Shown here: in pieces, positions 24,369 through 32,532 of the stretch
How positions within the stretch are numbered: the first letter of the stretch is position 1
Layout: each line of letters starts with the position of its first letter
NCBI RefSeq assembly: GCF_030848945.1
Contig: NZ_JANHAX010000004.1
Span: forward strand, 278,001 to 342,000
Direction of reading: 5' to 3'
Length of the DNA: 64,000 nucleotides
Source of the DNA: Marimonas arenosa
GTDB lineage: Bacteria > Pseudomonadota > Alphaproteobacteria > Rhodobacterales > Rhodobacteraceae
Position numbers and translations under genes: made by a program
The notes under the pieces: generated by a model
Told to the model about the DNA's origin: nothing
Databases searched by the model: none
What the model saw: the letters and a program-made list of their open reading frames with translations, nothing else

Positions 24369-26081
24369 TTACACTGGCAACCCAACTTTTGACCACCCGT
24401 CGCGCCAGCGGTCAGCACAGGTTGGAATTGAGAAAATGGGCAACCGAGTGGTCTCGGCAATAGAAGTCTCGTCCGGAGCGGTTGCTTTCAAATCAGCGAG
24501 TGCTGCTTTTGCCGCATCTATGTCGCCAAGTTCGGCGAGCGAAGCAATAAGCATCAGATGGCTAATCAGGAAGGCTGAACGCACTGACAATGCTTGGCGA
24601 AAGGCCTGCACGGCCTCTTGATAGCGTCCCAGGTGAAACAAAGCGCTGCCCTGCGCCAGGAAAGCGGCGTGGCGCAAAGGATCACGCGGACTGAGTTCTA
24701 CCGACCGGGTCGCATGCTCCAACGCTTTCTCTGGGCGATCCAGAAGAAAGAGATTGATAGATGCCAGCATGTGAACCGTCGCTGCGTTGGGGTTTTCCGA
24801 CAAAGCTTCCTTGAAGACTGCCCTTGCGCGGGACAAGTCTCGTGCCAACATGGAGATAGAGTGCGCGGCATATGCCTTTGCGATGCCGTCCGCGCGATCA
24901 TTCCGAAGAACCCGCTCTGCCGCCGCTACGGCTGATCCGGGGCCTTCATCGACAGGTTCCAGGCCTTGCACGAGACGTTGGATGTGAAGCCATGCGAGCA
25001 AACCTGCCGCGGCGGCATATTCCGGATCTCGATCCAAAGCCAGTTTTGCAAACCGTATCGCCTCTTTGTTGTCTTCGTCGGTCAGCAGGTGGAAATGCGA
25101 GACCGCCCTTAGGTAAAGTTCGTAAGCCTGCAAATCCTCCGTGGGTTTGGCGCGCGCGCGGATCGTTTCGGCGTGCCGCAAAGACGGTTCAATGGCCGTC
25201 ACTACGTCCTGTGTGACCTGGTCTTGAAGATCGAAAATGTCGTCTAACACACCGTCGAAACGGTCCGCCCACAAATGGCTGCCATTTTCAGCATCAATGA
25301 GCTGTCCAGTGATGCGAACGCGCTGGCCAGCGCGCCGTACAGAGCCTTCGAGAACATACCGGACCCCAAGGGCACGCCCAACTTCGCGGATGTCCGTACT
25401 TTTTCCCTTGAAGGTAAAGGACGAATTTCGCGCGACCACCATCAGCCACCGGAACCGCGACAACTCGGTGATAATATCTTCGGTGATGCCATCTGCAAAG
25501 AATTCCTGATCCGGATCACCGGACATGTTGTCGAATGGAAGTACCGCAATTCCCGGTCCGACATCAGTTTTTATGGGGAAACTGGCTGTCGTCCCTTTTG
25601 GCCAGCGCCAAACTCCAATGCGGCGCGTTATGTTTTTCAGTTCGGTTTGTTCTCCGCCGTCGAATGATGCCGCATTGCCTCGATCAAGACTATTATGGGA
25701 GGTATCTGAGATGAGCACCTGATCTGGGTGGGCGAGGGCTTCGAGACGCGAGGCAACATTGATGCCATCGCCAAATATGTCATCGCCATCGGTAACGACT
25801 TCCCCTGTGTGAATCCCAATGCGTAGCCTGATTTGACCGGGTTTCTGTGCGGATTGCACTGCGATCGCGCATTCCGCCGCTTCTGATGTTGACGGAAATT
25901 CGACAATCCAGCCGTCGCCCATGCTTTTGATCAATGAACCATTGTGATCTACCAGTATCGGAAGAAGCGTTTCTTCGCGGAATGCCTTAAGCGCGCCGAT
26001 TGTGCCAGTTCGATCATAATCCACCAGCGCTGAGTAGCCGACAATATCAGCTGCCATTACCGTGGTAAGCCTTCGTTCCAT
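24369..26081 (-). CDS. Class III adenylate cyclase with TolB-like and TPR domains
   Basis: 570 residues. The cyclase domain comes first (1-160): MAADIVGYSALVDYD, SLIKSMGDGWIVEF and GIHTGEVV...GDGINVASRLEALAHPDQV. A TolB N-domain-like module follows (~185-320: IAVLPFDNMSGDPDQEFFADGITEDIITELSR, VLEGSVRRAG). Residues ~335-560 are tetratricopeptide-like helical repeats. This architecture is common in Rhizobiales and Rhodobacteraceae and is cytosolic. It should synthesise cAMP in response to protein partners bound by the TPRs (inference). Second class III cyclase within 6 kb. Confidence 0.93.
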   Translation of the reverse strand: MERRLTTVMAADIVGYSALVDYDRTGTIGALKAFREETLLPILVDHNGSLIKSMGDGWIVEFPSTSEAAECAIAVQSAQKPGQIRLRIGIHTGEVVTDGDDIFGDGINVASRLEALAHPDQVLISDTSHNSLDRGNAASFDGGEQTELKNITRRIGVWRWPKGTTASFPIKTDVGPGIAVLPFDNMSGDPDQEFFADGITEDIITELSRFRWLMVVARNSSFTFKGKSTDIREVGRALGVRYVLEGSVRRAGQRVRITGQLIDAENGSHLWADRFDGVLDDIFDLQDQVTQDVVTAIEPSLRHAETIRARAKPTEDLQAYELYLRAVSHFHLLTDEDNKEAIRFAKLALDRDPEYAAAAGLLAWLHIQRLVQGLEPVDEGPGSAVAAAERVLRNDRADGIAKAYAAHSISMLARDLSRARAVFKEALSENPNAATVHMLASINLFLLDRPEKALEHATRSVELSPRDPLRHAAFLAQGSALFHLGRYQEAVQAFRQALSVRSAFLISHLMLIASLAELGDIDAAKAALADLKATAPDETSIAETTRLPIFSIPTCADRWRDGWSKVGLPV

Positions 26082-26213
26082 GCACCTCTCCTAATATCCG
26101 CAACGTTAGCTTTGTGTGTTAGGTCTGTCAGCCCGTTCGACGGATTTTGAAACGCGTGGATAAGTGGAAAGCACAGCTTCTTCAGCTGAGCAGCGAGTAG
26201 AACGTCTGCATCG

Positions 26214-26372
26214 GGCTCAACCGAGACATCTGACTAAAACCATCAGATGACCGCCCATCGCGGCATTGCTGCCGTTCCCAAGCGCTATCGTTCAACATGT
26301 TGTCTTCGACTGTGTCCGCAAACACTGTGGGGAAGAAGTGTGTTGCAGTTACTTTGGGCAAACACTGTGTTT
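26214..26372 (+). repeat. Long repeat, copy R6 (160 bp type)
   Basis: The left part (GGCTCAACCGAGACATCTGA, then CTAAAAC, ATCA-ATGAC and CCCAAGCGCTATCGT) is shared with copy R7 at 28161-28319; the right part (26321-26372) is the ACTGTG/GTGTG array. It occupies the divergent gap between the cyclase (start 26081) and the gene at 26437. Confidence 0.9.
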
Positions 26373-26436
26373 CATTTATTCTCATGGTCCCGAGCAAGGA
26401 TCGGGTGTTACGACTGAATCCTCTGAGAATACTTGA

Positions 26437-26895
26437 ATGAAGGCAGCACCCGGTATCGTGATGAGAAAATGTGAAATTCACGCAGCGCCTGACCTCGTAG
26501 ACGTTTCGTTCAACCCTGAGCTAGCGGCCGTCTATCTGCGCTGGATCAGTGAGTACGACGAAGGGACAAGGGTAAGAGACGCTGTCCGAGCTGCCCTAGA
26601 CTATGTCCGCGACAATGATGTCAAACACTGGATCGTCGATGTATCGATGTCTTCTCGCGCATTGTCTGACGAGGACTACAAATGGGTAAGCAGCCAGGAA
26701 TTTAGAGCCGCAATCCGCAGTTCGCCTTTGCAGAAATTTGTGCTGTTGCCGCCCTTGCCAGAGTCAGGTCAAGACGATCATTGGGTCAAAGACTGGGAAG
26801 AAAATACTCTCGCCAACTTTGGTGACCGCATAGAAGCGAAAGTCTGTAACGGTCTCGAGGAAGCTCGTGCATTCTTGGTACGGAAACAGGAGTAA
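26437..26895 (+). CDS. STAS/SpoIIAA-like hypothetical protein
   Basis: 152 residues (possibly 144 if the ATG at 26461 is used; neither start has a clear ribosome site). The alternation of short strands and helices, with VKHWIVDVSMSSRALSDEDYKWV in the middle and a final ...GLEEARAFLV, resembles SpoIIAA-like STAS domain proteins, but there is no diagnostic residue. Acidic and cytosolic. It precedes a DUF1330 gene by 32 bp on the same strand. Confidence 0.6.
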   Translation: MKAAPGIVMRKCEIHAAPDLVDVSFNPELAAVYLRWISEYDEGTRVRDAVRAALDYVRDNDVKHWIVDVSMSSRALSDEDYKWVSSQEFRAAIRSSPLQKFVLLPPLPESGQDDHWVKDWEENTLANFGDRIEAKVCNGLEEARAFLVRKQE

Positions 26896-26927
26896 GTAAG
26901 CCTTTTCCTTTTTCACTGGAGAAAATC

Positions 26928-27221
26928 ATGAGCGTTTATGTCGTCGGTCAATTGAACATACACACCCCCGAGGACTACGAGGAGTATCTGGCTGGGTTCA
27001 CGCCGATTTTCGAACGCTACGACGGGGAACTGCTCGCAACTTCAAAGCAAGAGACTGAAGTCCTGGAAGGGACTTGGGGGATGCCACGAACTGTTCTGAT
27101 GCGCTTCCCAGACGCTGAGACAGCACGTGCTTGGTTTAGCGACCCTGACTATCAGAAACTTGCTGAAATCCGTCGCCGCAACGCGGACACGAACTTGGTG
27201 ATCGTGCACGGTATCGAGTGA
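26928..27221 (+). CDS. DUF1330 protein, second copy
   Basis: 97 residues with GGAGAAA before the ATG. The MSVYVVGQLNIHTPEDYEEY start and the RFPDAETARAWFSDPDYQKLAEIRRRNADT stretch define DUF1330. It shares the fold with the protein at 17261-17548 but differs enough in sequence to be a separate acquisition rather than a recent duplicate. Role unknown. Confidence 0.9.
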   Translation: MSVYVVGQLNIHTPEDYEEYLAGFTPIFERYDGELLATSKQETEVLEGTWGMPRTVLMRFPDAETARAWFSDPDYQKLAEIRRRNADTNLVIVHGIE

Positions 27222-27251
27222 TCGGTTGTCGTCTAGGTTTCCATGACCAAT

Positions 27252-28094
27252 TCATCGTGCGCAAGCAAATAGGTTTACCACCGCCGGAACCCGTACGTCA
27301 TCTCCGTCGGAGAACTCCTCGAAGGCTGCCTTTACTGAGCTTTCAATCGCCGCTTCATCAGTTTCCGTCCCGGAATATGCTTTCATTATGCGAGCCGCCG
27401 GACCGACCTTGCTAGCTGCGCGCGCAGCACCTGCTACTCCGCCTGGAGGCGTGAGTACAATCTCGACCGGACGCGCTTCGATACTAGAAACACCCGCCTG
27501 ATCCATCAGATTGACCACCCGTTCGCAGTTCTGAAATGCAGTTGGACCAGGTGCATTTGGGTCTCCTTTCGGCTGTGCGCCCAGCCTTTCCTCCGCTGCT
27601 TTCTTCGGGATATCAAACCATGGGTTTTGCGCCACTGAAGCCCAGCAAACAAAGACCATTCTACCATGACCGCTCAGTGCATTGGACAGGTTCTTCAGCG
27701 CCGCAACGGTGTCTGAAAAGAAACTCATTCCTAATCGCGAGACCAGAACATCGAAGTGCTGCGACGGAAAATCATGCGTTTGGGCATCAGCCAACAGGAA
27801 TGACGCGTTCTGCACGCCCACCGCTTTCGCCCTTTTGGCAGCGCGTGCAAGGAGCGGATCAGAAATATCCACCCCAAGAACTCTGCCCGCCGGAGCGCGT
27901 CGGGCGGCTTCAATGGTACTTGCTCCGGTTCCACATCCTATGTCGATGACACGGTCCGTCGAGACAATGCCAGCCATATCCAGCATCATATCCAACATAC
28001 CCGCCATCGCGGTATCCAGAGCGCGTTCGTGTTCAATCCACTTCAGGCCCGCGGGTGAAGCCCAATAATCGGCCTGCGCTTTGTTTGCTTCCAT
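27252..28094 (-). CDS. SAM-dependent methyltransferase
   Basis: 280 residues. Motif I VIDIGCGTGASTIEAARR, motif II LGVDISDPLLARA, then FDVLVSRLGMSFFSD and a Trp-containing FVCWASVAQNPWF segment typical of the UbiE/methyltransf_11 group. C-terminal ~100 residues form a cap that probably sets substrate choice. Third methyltransferase of the island; flanked upstream by repeat R7. Convergent with the DUF1330 gene. Confidence 0.9.
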   Translation of the reverse strand: MEANKAQADYWASPAGLKWIEHERALDTAMAGMLDMMLDMAGIVSTDRVIDIGCGTGASTIEAARRAPAGRVLGVDISDPLLARAAKRAKAVGVQNASFLLADAQTHDFPSQHFDVLVSRLGMSFFSDTVAALKNLSNALSGHGRMVFVCWASVAQNPWFDIPKKAAEERLGAQPKGDPNAPGPTAFQNCERVVNLMDQAGVSSIEARPVEIVLTPPGGVAGAARAASKVGPAARIMKAYSGTETDEAAIESSVKAAFEEFSDGDDVRVPAVVNLFACAR

Positions 28095-28160
28095 GAAATG
28101 CCACCCCCATTTCGGGCAAACTAGCAGGCATTCATGCTAAACGCAGCATTCGTTCAAAAG

Positions 28161-28319
28161 GGCTCAACCGAGACATCTGACTAAAACTATCACATGACGA
28201 CCCATCTTAGCATTGTTGCCTTTCCCAAGCGCTATCGTGCAACACGCTGTCTTCGACTTCGTTCCAAAACACTGTGGGAAAGAACCTTTTTCAAAACAGT
28301 GTGGGCAAAGAGTGTGTTG
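28161..28319 (+). repeat. Long repeat, copy R7 (160 bp type)
   Basis: Shares the left part of R6 (GGCTCAACCGAGACATCTGA...AAGCGCTATCGTGCAACA) and then a partly eroded array AAACACTGTGGGAAAGAAC, AAACAGTGTGGGC, AGAGTGTGTTG. It lies between the methyltransferase start (28094) and the stop of the GFA gene (28327). Confidence 0.9.
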
Positions 28320-28326
28320 TTGTCAG

Positions 28327-28749
28327 TTAGGCACTTTGATCGTCACCGCTGCAGGCAGAAGCCTCAAAATCGGGCCTCGGCAAGTCATCTAGGGAAGCCA
28401 GCCACTCAGGATGTTGATTGTAGTAAAACACTACGTCGGGGCTGATCGATACATCTGCAGTTCCCGCAGCTAAACCCCAAGTGTCGCTATCGTTACCTGC
28501 ATAGTAAAGAGGTGTTCCGCATTTGGCGCAAAACCCTCGCGTCGCAATATCAGAAGATGAATACACCGCAGGAGTGCCGTACCAAGTGACCCGTTCGCGC
28601 GGAACACTAATGAACGAGGGCACCTCCGATCCCGTCGCTCGCTTGCACATGTTACAGAAACAGACGTTGGCTTTACCAAAACCAGCGGACACAGAGTACT
28701 TCACAGCGCCACACTGACATCTGCCTGAAAACTCAGGTAACTCCCTCAT
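28327..28749 (-). CDS. GFA-family (glutathione-dependent formaldehyde-activating-like) protein
   Basis: 140 residues. CQC (11-13), CFCNMC (30-35) and FCAKCGTPLYY (about 83-93) are the zinc-binding cysteines of the GFA/CENP-V fold. The family includes S-(hydroxymethyl)glutathione synthase but most members have unknown substrates; no formaldehyde dehydrogenase is nearby. It is the last protein gene before the tRNA-Phe boundary. Confidence 0.92.
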   Translation of the reverse strand: MRELPEFSGRCQCGAVKYSVSAGFGKANVCFCNMCKRATGSEVPSFISVPRERVTWYGTPAVYSSSDIATRGFCAKCGTPLYYAGNDSDTWGLAAGTADVSISPDVVFYYNQHPEWLASLDDLPRPDFEASACSGDDQSA

Positions 28750-28805
28750 CGCGTTTACTCCTTTACAGTTGGATAATGGTGTAATCGGCGCTTGCCGTCA
28801 AAATG

Positions 28806-28950
28806 GGCTCAATCCAATCTCAAGAAACTCTGTAATTGTCCGTGTCTGTAAACACTGTGGGGAAGAACTGTGTTGCAGTTACTGTGGGCAAACAGTGTGT
28901 TGCGAACAGTGTGTCTAACACATTGATTCCAAACACTGTGTTCAACACAG
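28806..28950 (+). repeat. GTG-rich repeat array, best copy R8
   Basis: Starts GGCTCAATCC like R6 and R7, then AACACTGTG (28851), AACTGTG (28866), TTACTGTGGGC (28879), AAACAGTGTGTTGC (28890), GAACAGTGTG (28904) and a further AAACACTGTG (28931) ending in AACACAG. Unit starts are 13, 14, 11 and 14 bp apart. It lies between the GFA gene start and the island end. Confidence 0.9.
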
Positions 28951-28984
28951 TCTTTTAGCTCCCAAATCCACCCAGCAACGCACG

Positions 28985-29033
28985 AAAAACTGTGCGATGA
29001 GTGTGCAACGCAGGAAGTGAAAACTGTGCGATG
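28985..29033 (+). repeat. Direct repeats beside the tRNA-Phe 3' end (possible integrase arm sites)
   Basis: AAAACTGTGCGATG occurs at 28986-28999 and again at 29020-29033, 34 bp apart and 29 bp from the tRNA 3' end. Short direct repeats beside an attachment site are typical integrase arm-type sites; the sequence also resembles the island repeat units. Function is inferred from position. Confidence 0.45.
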
Positions 29034-29061
29034 GCTAGTATGTTGATTTTTATTTGAAAAG

Positions 29062-29136
29062 TGGTGCCCGGGGGCGGAATCGAACCACCGACACGAGGAT
29101 TTTCAATCCACTGCTCTACCCCTGAGCTACCCGGGC
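29062..29136 (-). tRNA. tRNA-Phe (anticodon GAA)
   Basis: The minus strand folds as a complete cloverleaf: acceptor stem GCCCGGG/CCCGGGC, D arm with AGCTCAGGGGTAGAGC, anticodon stem GTGGA/TCCTC around the loop TTGAAAA (anticodon GAA), and T arm GGTTCGATTCC; the 3' CCA is encoded. The gene sits at the junction between the AT-richer island (its 3' side) and the GC-rich core. Confidence 0.95.
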
Positions 29137-29221
29137 ACGGGTTCGGGCGGGTGGGCCGCCGCTGGGTGGAGGCGTTCTAGAAGGAAGGCGCAAGGCTGTC
29201 CAGAGGGATTTCGCAAAAATC

Positions 29222-29416
29222 TCAATGGGGTTTGGTTTCGGTCTCGGTCAGGGCGTTCTTCAATTCCTCGAGGGCGTCCTCGACGTCTTCCGGAGCGGTC
29301 GAGGGGATCGCATAGCCACCGCGCATCCAGCGGCCGAGATCGATATCGGCACAGCGTCTGGAGCAGAACGGGCGATATTTCGGGTCGGTTTCGGAGGAGC
29401 AGATCGGGCAGGTCAT
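29222..29416 (-). CDS. yacG: DNA gyrase inhibitor YacG
   Basis: 64 residues with the zinc-ribbon pattern CPIC-x14-CSRRC and the motif DLGRWMRGGYAIP, diagnostic of YacG. The protein binds GyrB and inhibits gyrase. Its ATG overlaps the stop of the ribonuclease E/G gene by four bases (ATGA), so it is translated from the same transcript. Confidence 0.95.
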   Translation of the reverse strand: MTCPICSSETDPKYRPFCSRRCADIDLGRWMRGGYAIPSTAPEDVEDALEELKNALTETETKPH

Positions 29417-30435
29417 GGCAGCAACTCGAACAAGGCAGGACGGGCGCGTTTGCGCTGCAGTTCATAGTGACCGAGCGGAGTGAAACCTGCAAGCGCGGTG
29501 TCGATCCCGTCCGAGCGAAAGGCCTTGCGCAGCGCGGACTCGAAGCCGCGGCGGTCTTTCTTGGGCATGGGCGCGAGGTCGATCACGATCTGGCCGCCAA
29601 GACCGCGCAGGCGTAGATGGCGCGGCAGTTCGCGGGCACAGGCGAAATTCGCCTTGAGGCCGGCAGCGAGGGAGCCGTCGGCGCCGGTATTGACATCGAC
29701 CGCCACCAGCGCGCGGGTCGGTTCGATGAAGAGCGAGGCGCCGCCAGGCAGGGGGGCTTCGGGGCTGCGCAGGGTTTCGAGTGCATCGAGCACGCCATGG
29801 CTTTCGAAACTGCCGGGCGCGGTTTCGACTTCGGCCGGTTCGGTCCAGTCGCGCCAGGCCAGCAGGTGCGGGCCGTCGCCCTCGGTCAGCTTTTCCGGGG
29901 CGCCAGCCGCGTCGGAAAGCACGGTTTCGGCGAGATCGGTCATGGCGCGAATGTCCTCGGCGATGGCATCGTCGTCGGCATCGACGCAAGCCGAGCGCAG
30001 GATCAGGCCCATGTTCCCGTCGCCCATTTCGGATTTGGCGATCAGGTGCAGCGCGTCGCGGCGTACATCGTCGCGGATCGCACGGCTGACGTTGAGCCCG
30101 GGCGCATCCGGTGTGACGATGGCATAGCGGCTCTTGAACAACAGCCGCTCGGTCACCGGCAGCGCCTTGCCGGGCTCGGCATAGCCGGTGACCTGAACCA
30201 GCAGGGTCTGACCCTGGGCGATGCCTTTCACTTGTCGCAGAAATGCGCTGCCGTCGGGCGTGGAGAGGAACATACCGCCCTGACCCTTAACGGGTCTTAA
30301 CGCCTGCGCGCGGTAGATCGTGCCGGGGGCGGGCGCATCGGAGCCGATCAGGACATCTTCCAGACGGCCATCGACCATCAGCGCGGCAGCTTCTCGTCCA
30401 CCGATATGATCGAGGATGATCTGGCGACCTTTCAT
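29413..30435 (-). CDS. Ribonuclease E/G family protein (short form)
   Basis: 340 residues, shorter than RNase G (about 490). Catalytic metal-binding aspartates appear in [10 protein letters not shown] and [10 protein letters not shown], and the GLGGQIVID stretch and RRGFE are typical. The N-terminal S1 domain is present in reduced form ([19 protein letters not shown]), while the zinc-link CPxCxG is absent. It probably cleaves structured or 5'-monophosphorylated RNA. Four-base overlap with maf upstream and yacG downstream shows a tight operon. Confidence 0.9.
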   Translation of the reverse strand: MKGRQIILDHIGGREAAALMVDGRLEDVLIGSDAPAPGTIYRAQALRPVKGQGGMFLSTPDGSAFLRQVKGIAQGQTLLVQVTGYAEPGKALPVTERLLFKSRYAIVTPDAPGLNVSRAIRDDVRRDALHLIAKSEMGDGNMGLILRSACVDADDDAIAEDIRAMTDLAETVLSDAAGAPEKLTEGDGPHLLAWRDWTEPAEVETAPGSFESHGVLDALETLRSPEAPLPGGASLFIEPTRALVAVDVNTGADGSLAAGLKANFACARELPRHLRLRGLGGQIVIDLAPMPKKDRRGFESALRKAFRSDGIDTALAGFTPLGHYELQRKRARPALFELLP

Positions 30436-31016
30436 GATGGGCCCCAGACGGGATAGCCCGCGGCTTGCAGCAGGCCGGCGGTCTCGGCGAGCGGCAGGCC
30501 GACGACGGCGGTAAACGAACCCTGGATCCAGGGAATCAGCGCGCCGGCCATGCCTTGAATGCCATAACCGCCGGCCTTGCCGCGCCAGTCACCTGAGGCA
30601 AGATAGGCCTCAAGCTCCTGATCGGAGAGGGTTTTCATCTTGACGGTGGTGACCACGTCGCGTTCCCATATCCGGTCGCCGCGCTTCACGGCGACCGCGG
30701 TGATGACACGATGGCGCCGGCCGGACATCGCCTTGAGAAAGGCCCGCGCCTCGGCATCGTCCCCGGGCTTGCCGAGGATGCGGCGGCCAAGCGCGACGGT
30801 GGTGTCGGCGCAAAGCACGATGTCGTCGGGGTCGGCCGGGACGGCTCCGACCTTCTCGGTCGCGATGCGGGCGCAGTAGGGGCGCGGCAGTTCGCCCTTG
30901 CGCGGGGTCTCGTCAATCTCGGGGGGGCGGATATCATCCGCCACGACCCCGATGGTTGCCAGCAGCTCACGCCGACGGGGGCTGCCCGATCCCAGAATGA
31001 GCCGCGGTTTTTTCAT
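30432..31016 (-). CDS. maf: Maf-like nucleotide pyrophosphatase
   Basis: 194 residues. [14 protein letters not shown] is the N-terminal Maf signature, with [16 protein letters not shown] and [13 protein letters not shown] containing further active-site residues (Glu/Asp, Lys, Gln). Maf proteins hydrolyse dTTP, UTP or modified nucleotides to monophosphates and pyrophosphate. Between infA and the RNase E/G gene, as usual in Rhodobacteraceae. Confidence 0.95.
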   Translation of the reverse strand: MKKPRLILGSGSPRRRELLATIGVVADDIRPPEIDETPRKGELPRPYCARIATEKVGAVPADPDDIVLCADTTVALGRRILGKPGDDAEARAFLKAMSGRRHRVITAVAVKRGDRIWERDVVTTVKMKTLSDQELEAYLASGDWRGKAGGYGIQGMAGALIPWIQGSFTAVVGLPLAETAGLLQAAGYPVWGPS

Positions 31017-31073
31017 TTTTTTCCGTATCTTGCCGGAATACCGGCATCCGTTCTCCGGGATGCGGCACCGCGT

Positions 31074-31292
31074 TTACTTGAAGCGGTAGTTGATCCGACC
31101 CTTGGTCAGATCATAGGGCGTCATTTCCACCTGGACCTTGTCTCCAGCCAGAACACGGATGCGGTTCTTGCGCATCTTGCCTGCCGTATGTGCGATGATT
31201 TCATGGCCGTTTTCCAGCTCGACCCGAAATGTCGCATTGGGCAGGAGTTCCTTCACGACACCGGGAAATTCGAGCAGTTCTTCCTTGGCCAT
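31074..31292 (-). CDS. infA: Translation initiation factor IF-1
   Basis: 72 residues, exact family length. [61 protein letters not shown] is an OB-fold with all IF-1 landmarks. It binds the 30S A site during initiation. First gene of the infA-maf-RNase-yacG set; 57 bp gap to maf. Confidence 0.98.
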   Translation of the reverse strand: MAKEELLEFPGVVKELLPNATFRVELENGHEIIAHTAGKMRKNRIRVLAGDKVQVEMTPYDLTKGRINYRFK

Positions 31293-31374
31293 GTTGTCTC
31301 CTTCGCTTGGTTATCCGCCGCGTCGCGGACGCCGCTTAAATGAGCCTTTTCGCGCTGATTTTCAAGGGGTTTTC

Positions 31375-32257
31375 TCAGCTCAGGCGGGATTGTGCGACCT
31401 GCCCGACACGGGGGCTCTGTTCTTCCCAGTGGGCGAGGTTGAGGACATGGCCGTCGGCGCGCACGGTGCGGATGGCGTCGAAATCGATCTCGGCATAGGT
31501 CCAGCCGGGCGTGTCGAGACGGCCTTCGGCCAACACGCCAGTGGCGGGAAACCCTTGATCTGGCGGGCAAAAAAACGCCGCCCGTGCCGGTGTTTTCCTC
31601 GACGGCATAGAGCCTTGGTTCGCGGCCCACGAGGGACGACATCGCGGTGACGCATTGCAGCTCAAGTGCCCGGGCCATGGCGCCGATACGGACCCGCCAA
31701 TAGCCTTCCAGCGCCTCGGTGCAGGAGGGGACCAGGATGAGTTCTGCGCCGGCATCGGCCAAGGCCTTGGCCAACAGGGGAAATTCGCTGTCATAGCAGA
31801 TCAGTACGCCGATTTTCCCAAGCGCGGTGTCGAACAGCTGCAACGGGCCACCGCCCAAGATGCCCCAGTCGTCGCGCTCGAACCGGGTCATGATCTGCTT
31901 GTCCTGCCAGCCAACGGTGCCCGACGGAGTGAAGAGGCCGGCCCGATTGACGGTGATGCCGCCGTCGCGCACCGGAGCGGAAGGCGACAGGATGTGCACG
32001 CCATGATCTGAAGAAAGGCTTGAAAACAAGGTGTTGGCGCGAGGTAACCACTCGTCTACGGCCGCGATCGAGCCGTTGACCGAGCCAGCGGCCTGCTCTC
32101 CCGACAGTGACGCCAGTTCCATCGCGCCGTATTCGGGGAAGACCAAAAGATCGGCACCCGCGGCGGCGGCCTCGGCCACCCAGGCGGTGATCTTCTGTTC
32201 GTAGGCGGCCCAGCTGTCGAGCCAGCCGAGCGGATAGGCGGCAGTGGCGAGTTTCAT
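31375..32257 (-). pseudogene. Carbon-nitrogen hydrolase (nitrilase superfamily), frameshifted
   Basis: The first ~225 codons (from ATG 32257) encode a nitrilase fold: Glu in LLVFPEYGAMEL, Lys in VGWQDKQIMTRFE, and Cys in IGVLICYDSEFPLL. The matching C-terminus (GFPATGVLAEGRLDTPGWTY to VAQSRLS, stop at 31375) is in another frame. Removing one T from the run of seven (31569-31575; A on the plus strand) joins both halves exactly as GGVFCPPDQGFP. So there is a single-base insertion in a homopolymer, either real or a sequencing error. The reaction would be hydrolysis of an amide or nitrile. Confidence 0.85.
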
Positions 32258-32532
32258 ACGCTGTTAACCTTTCTGAACGATTCCGGGCGGTGCAAAATCG
32301 GGGTATGGCATGCTGGCTGGCAACCCGGCTGGCATCCTGTCTGGCGTGCGGAGGTCCAAGGGTTTGTTCACGGGTGGGGTTAACGCGGCGTGCGGTGCCG
32401 CGCAAGCCAGACCGGTTTTCCCGGATGACGCTGCGCCCCCGCTCTTGCGCGGCAGCGCAAAGGCGATAACTATATTCGCTAAGGGAGAAAAGCCTCGCCC
32501 GCGAAGGCAGGGGCACACGGGGAGAAACCAGT

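Noticed and set aside
17587-28950. Repeat arrays as integron attC sites
   Set aside because: No consistent RYYYAAC/GTTRRRY pair at the expected distance, genes are in both directions, and no integron integrase is recognised.
28851-28950. GTG repeats as a CRISPR array
   Set aside because: Units are only 6-14 bases with 11-14 bp period, no equal-length spacers, and no cas genes.
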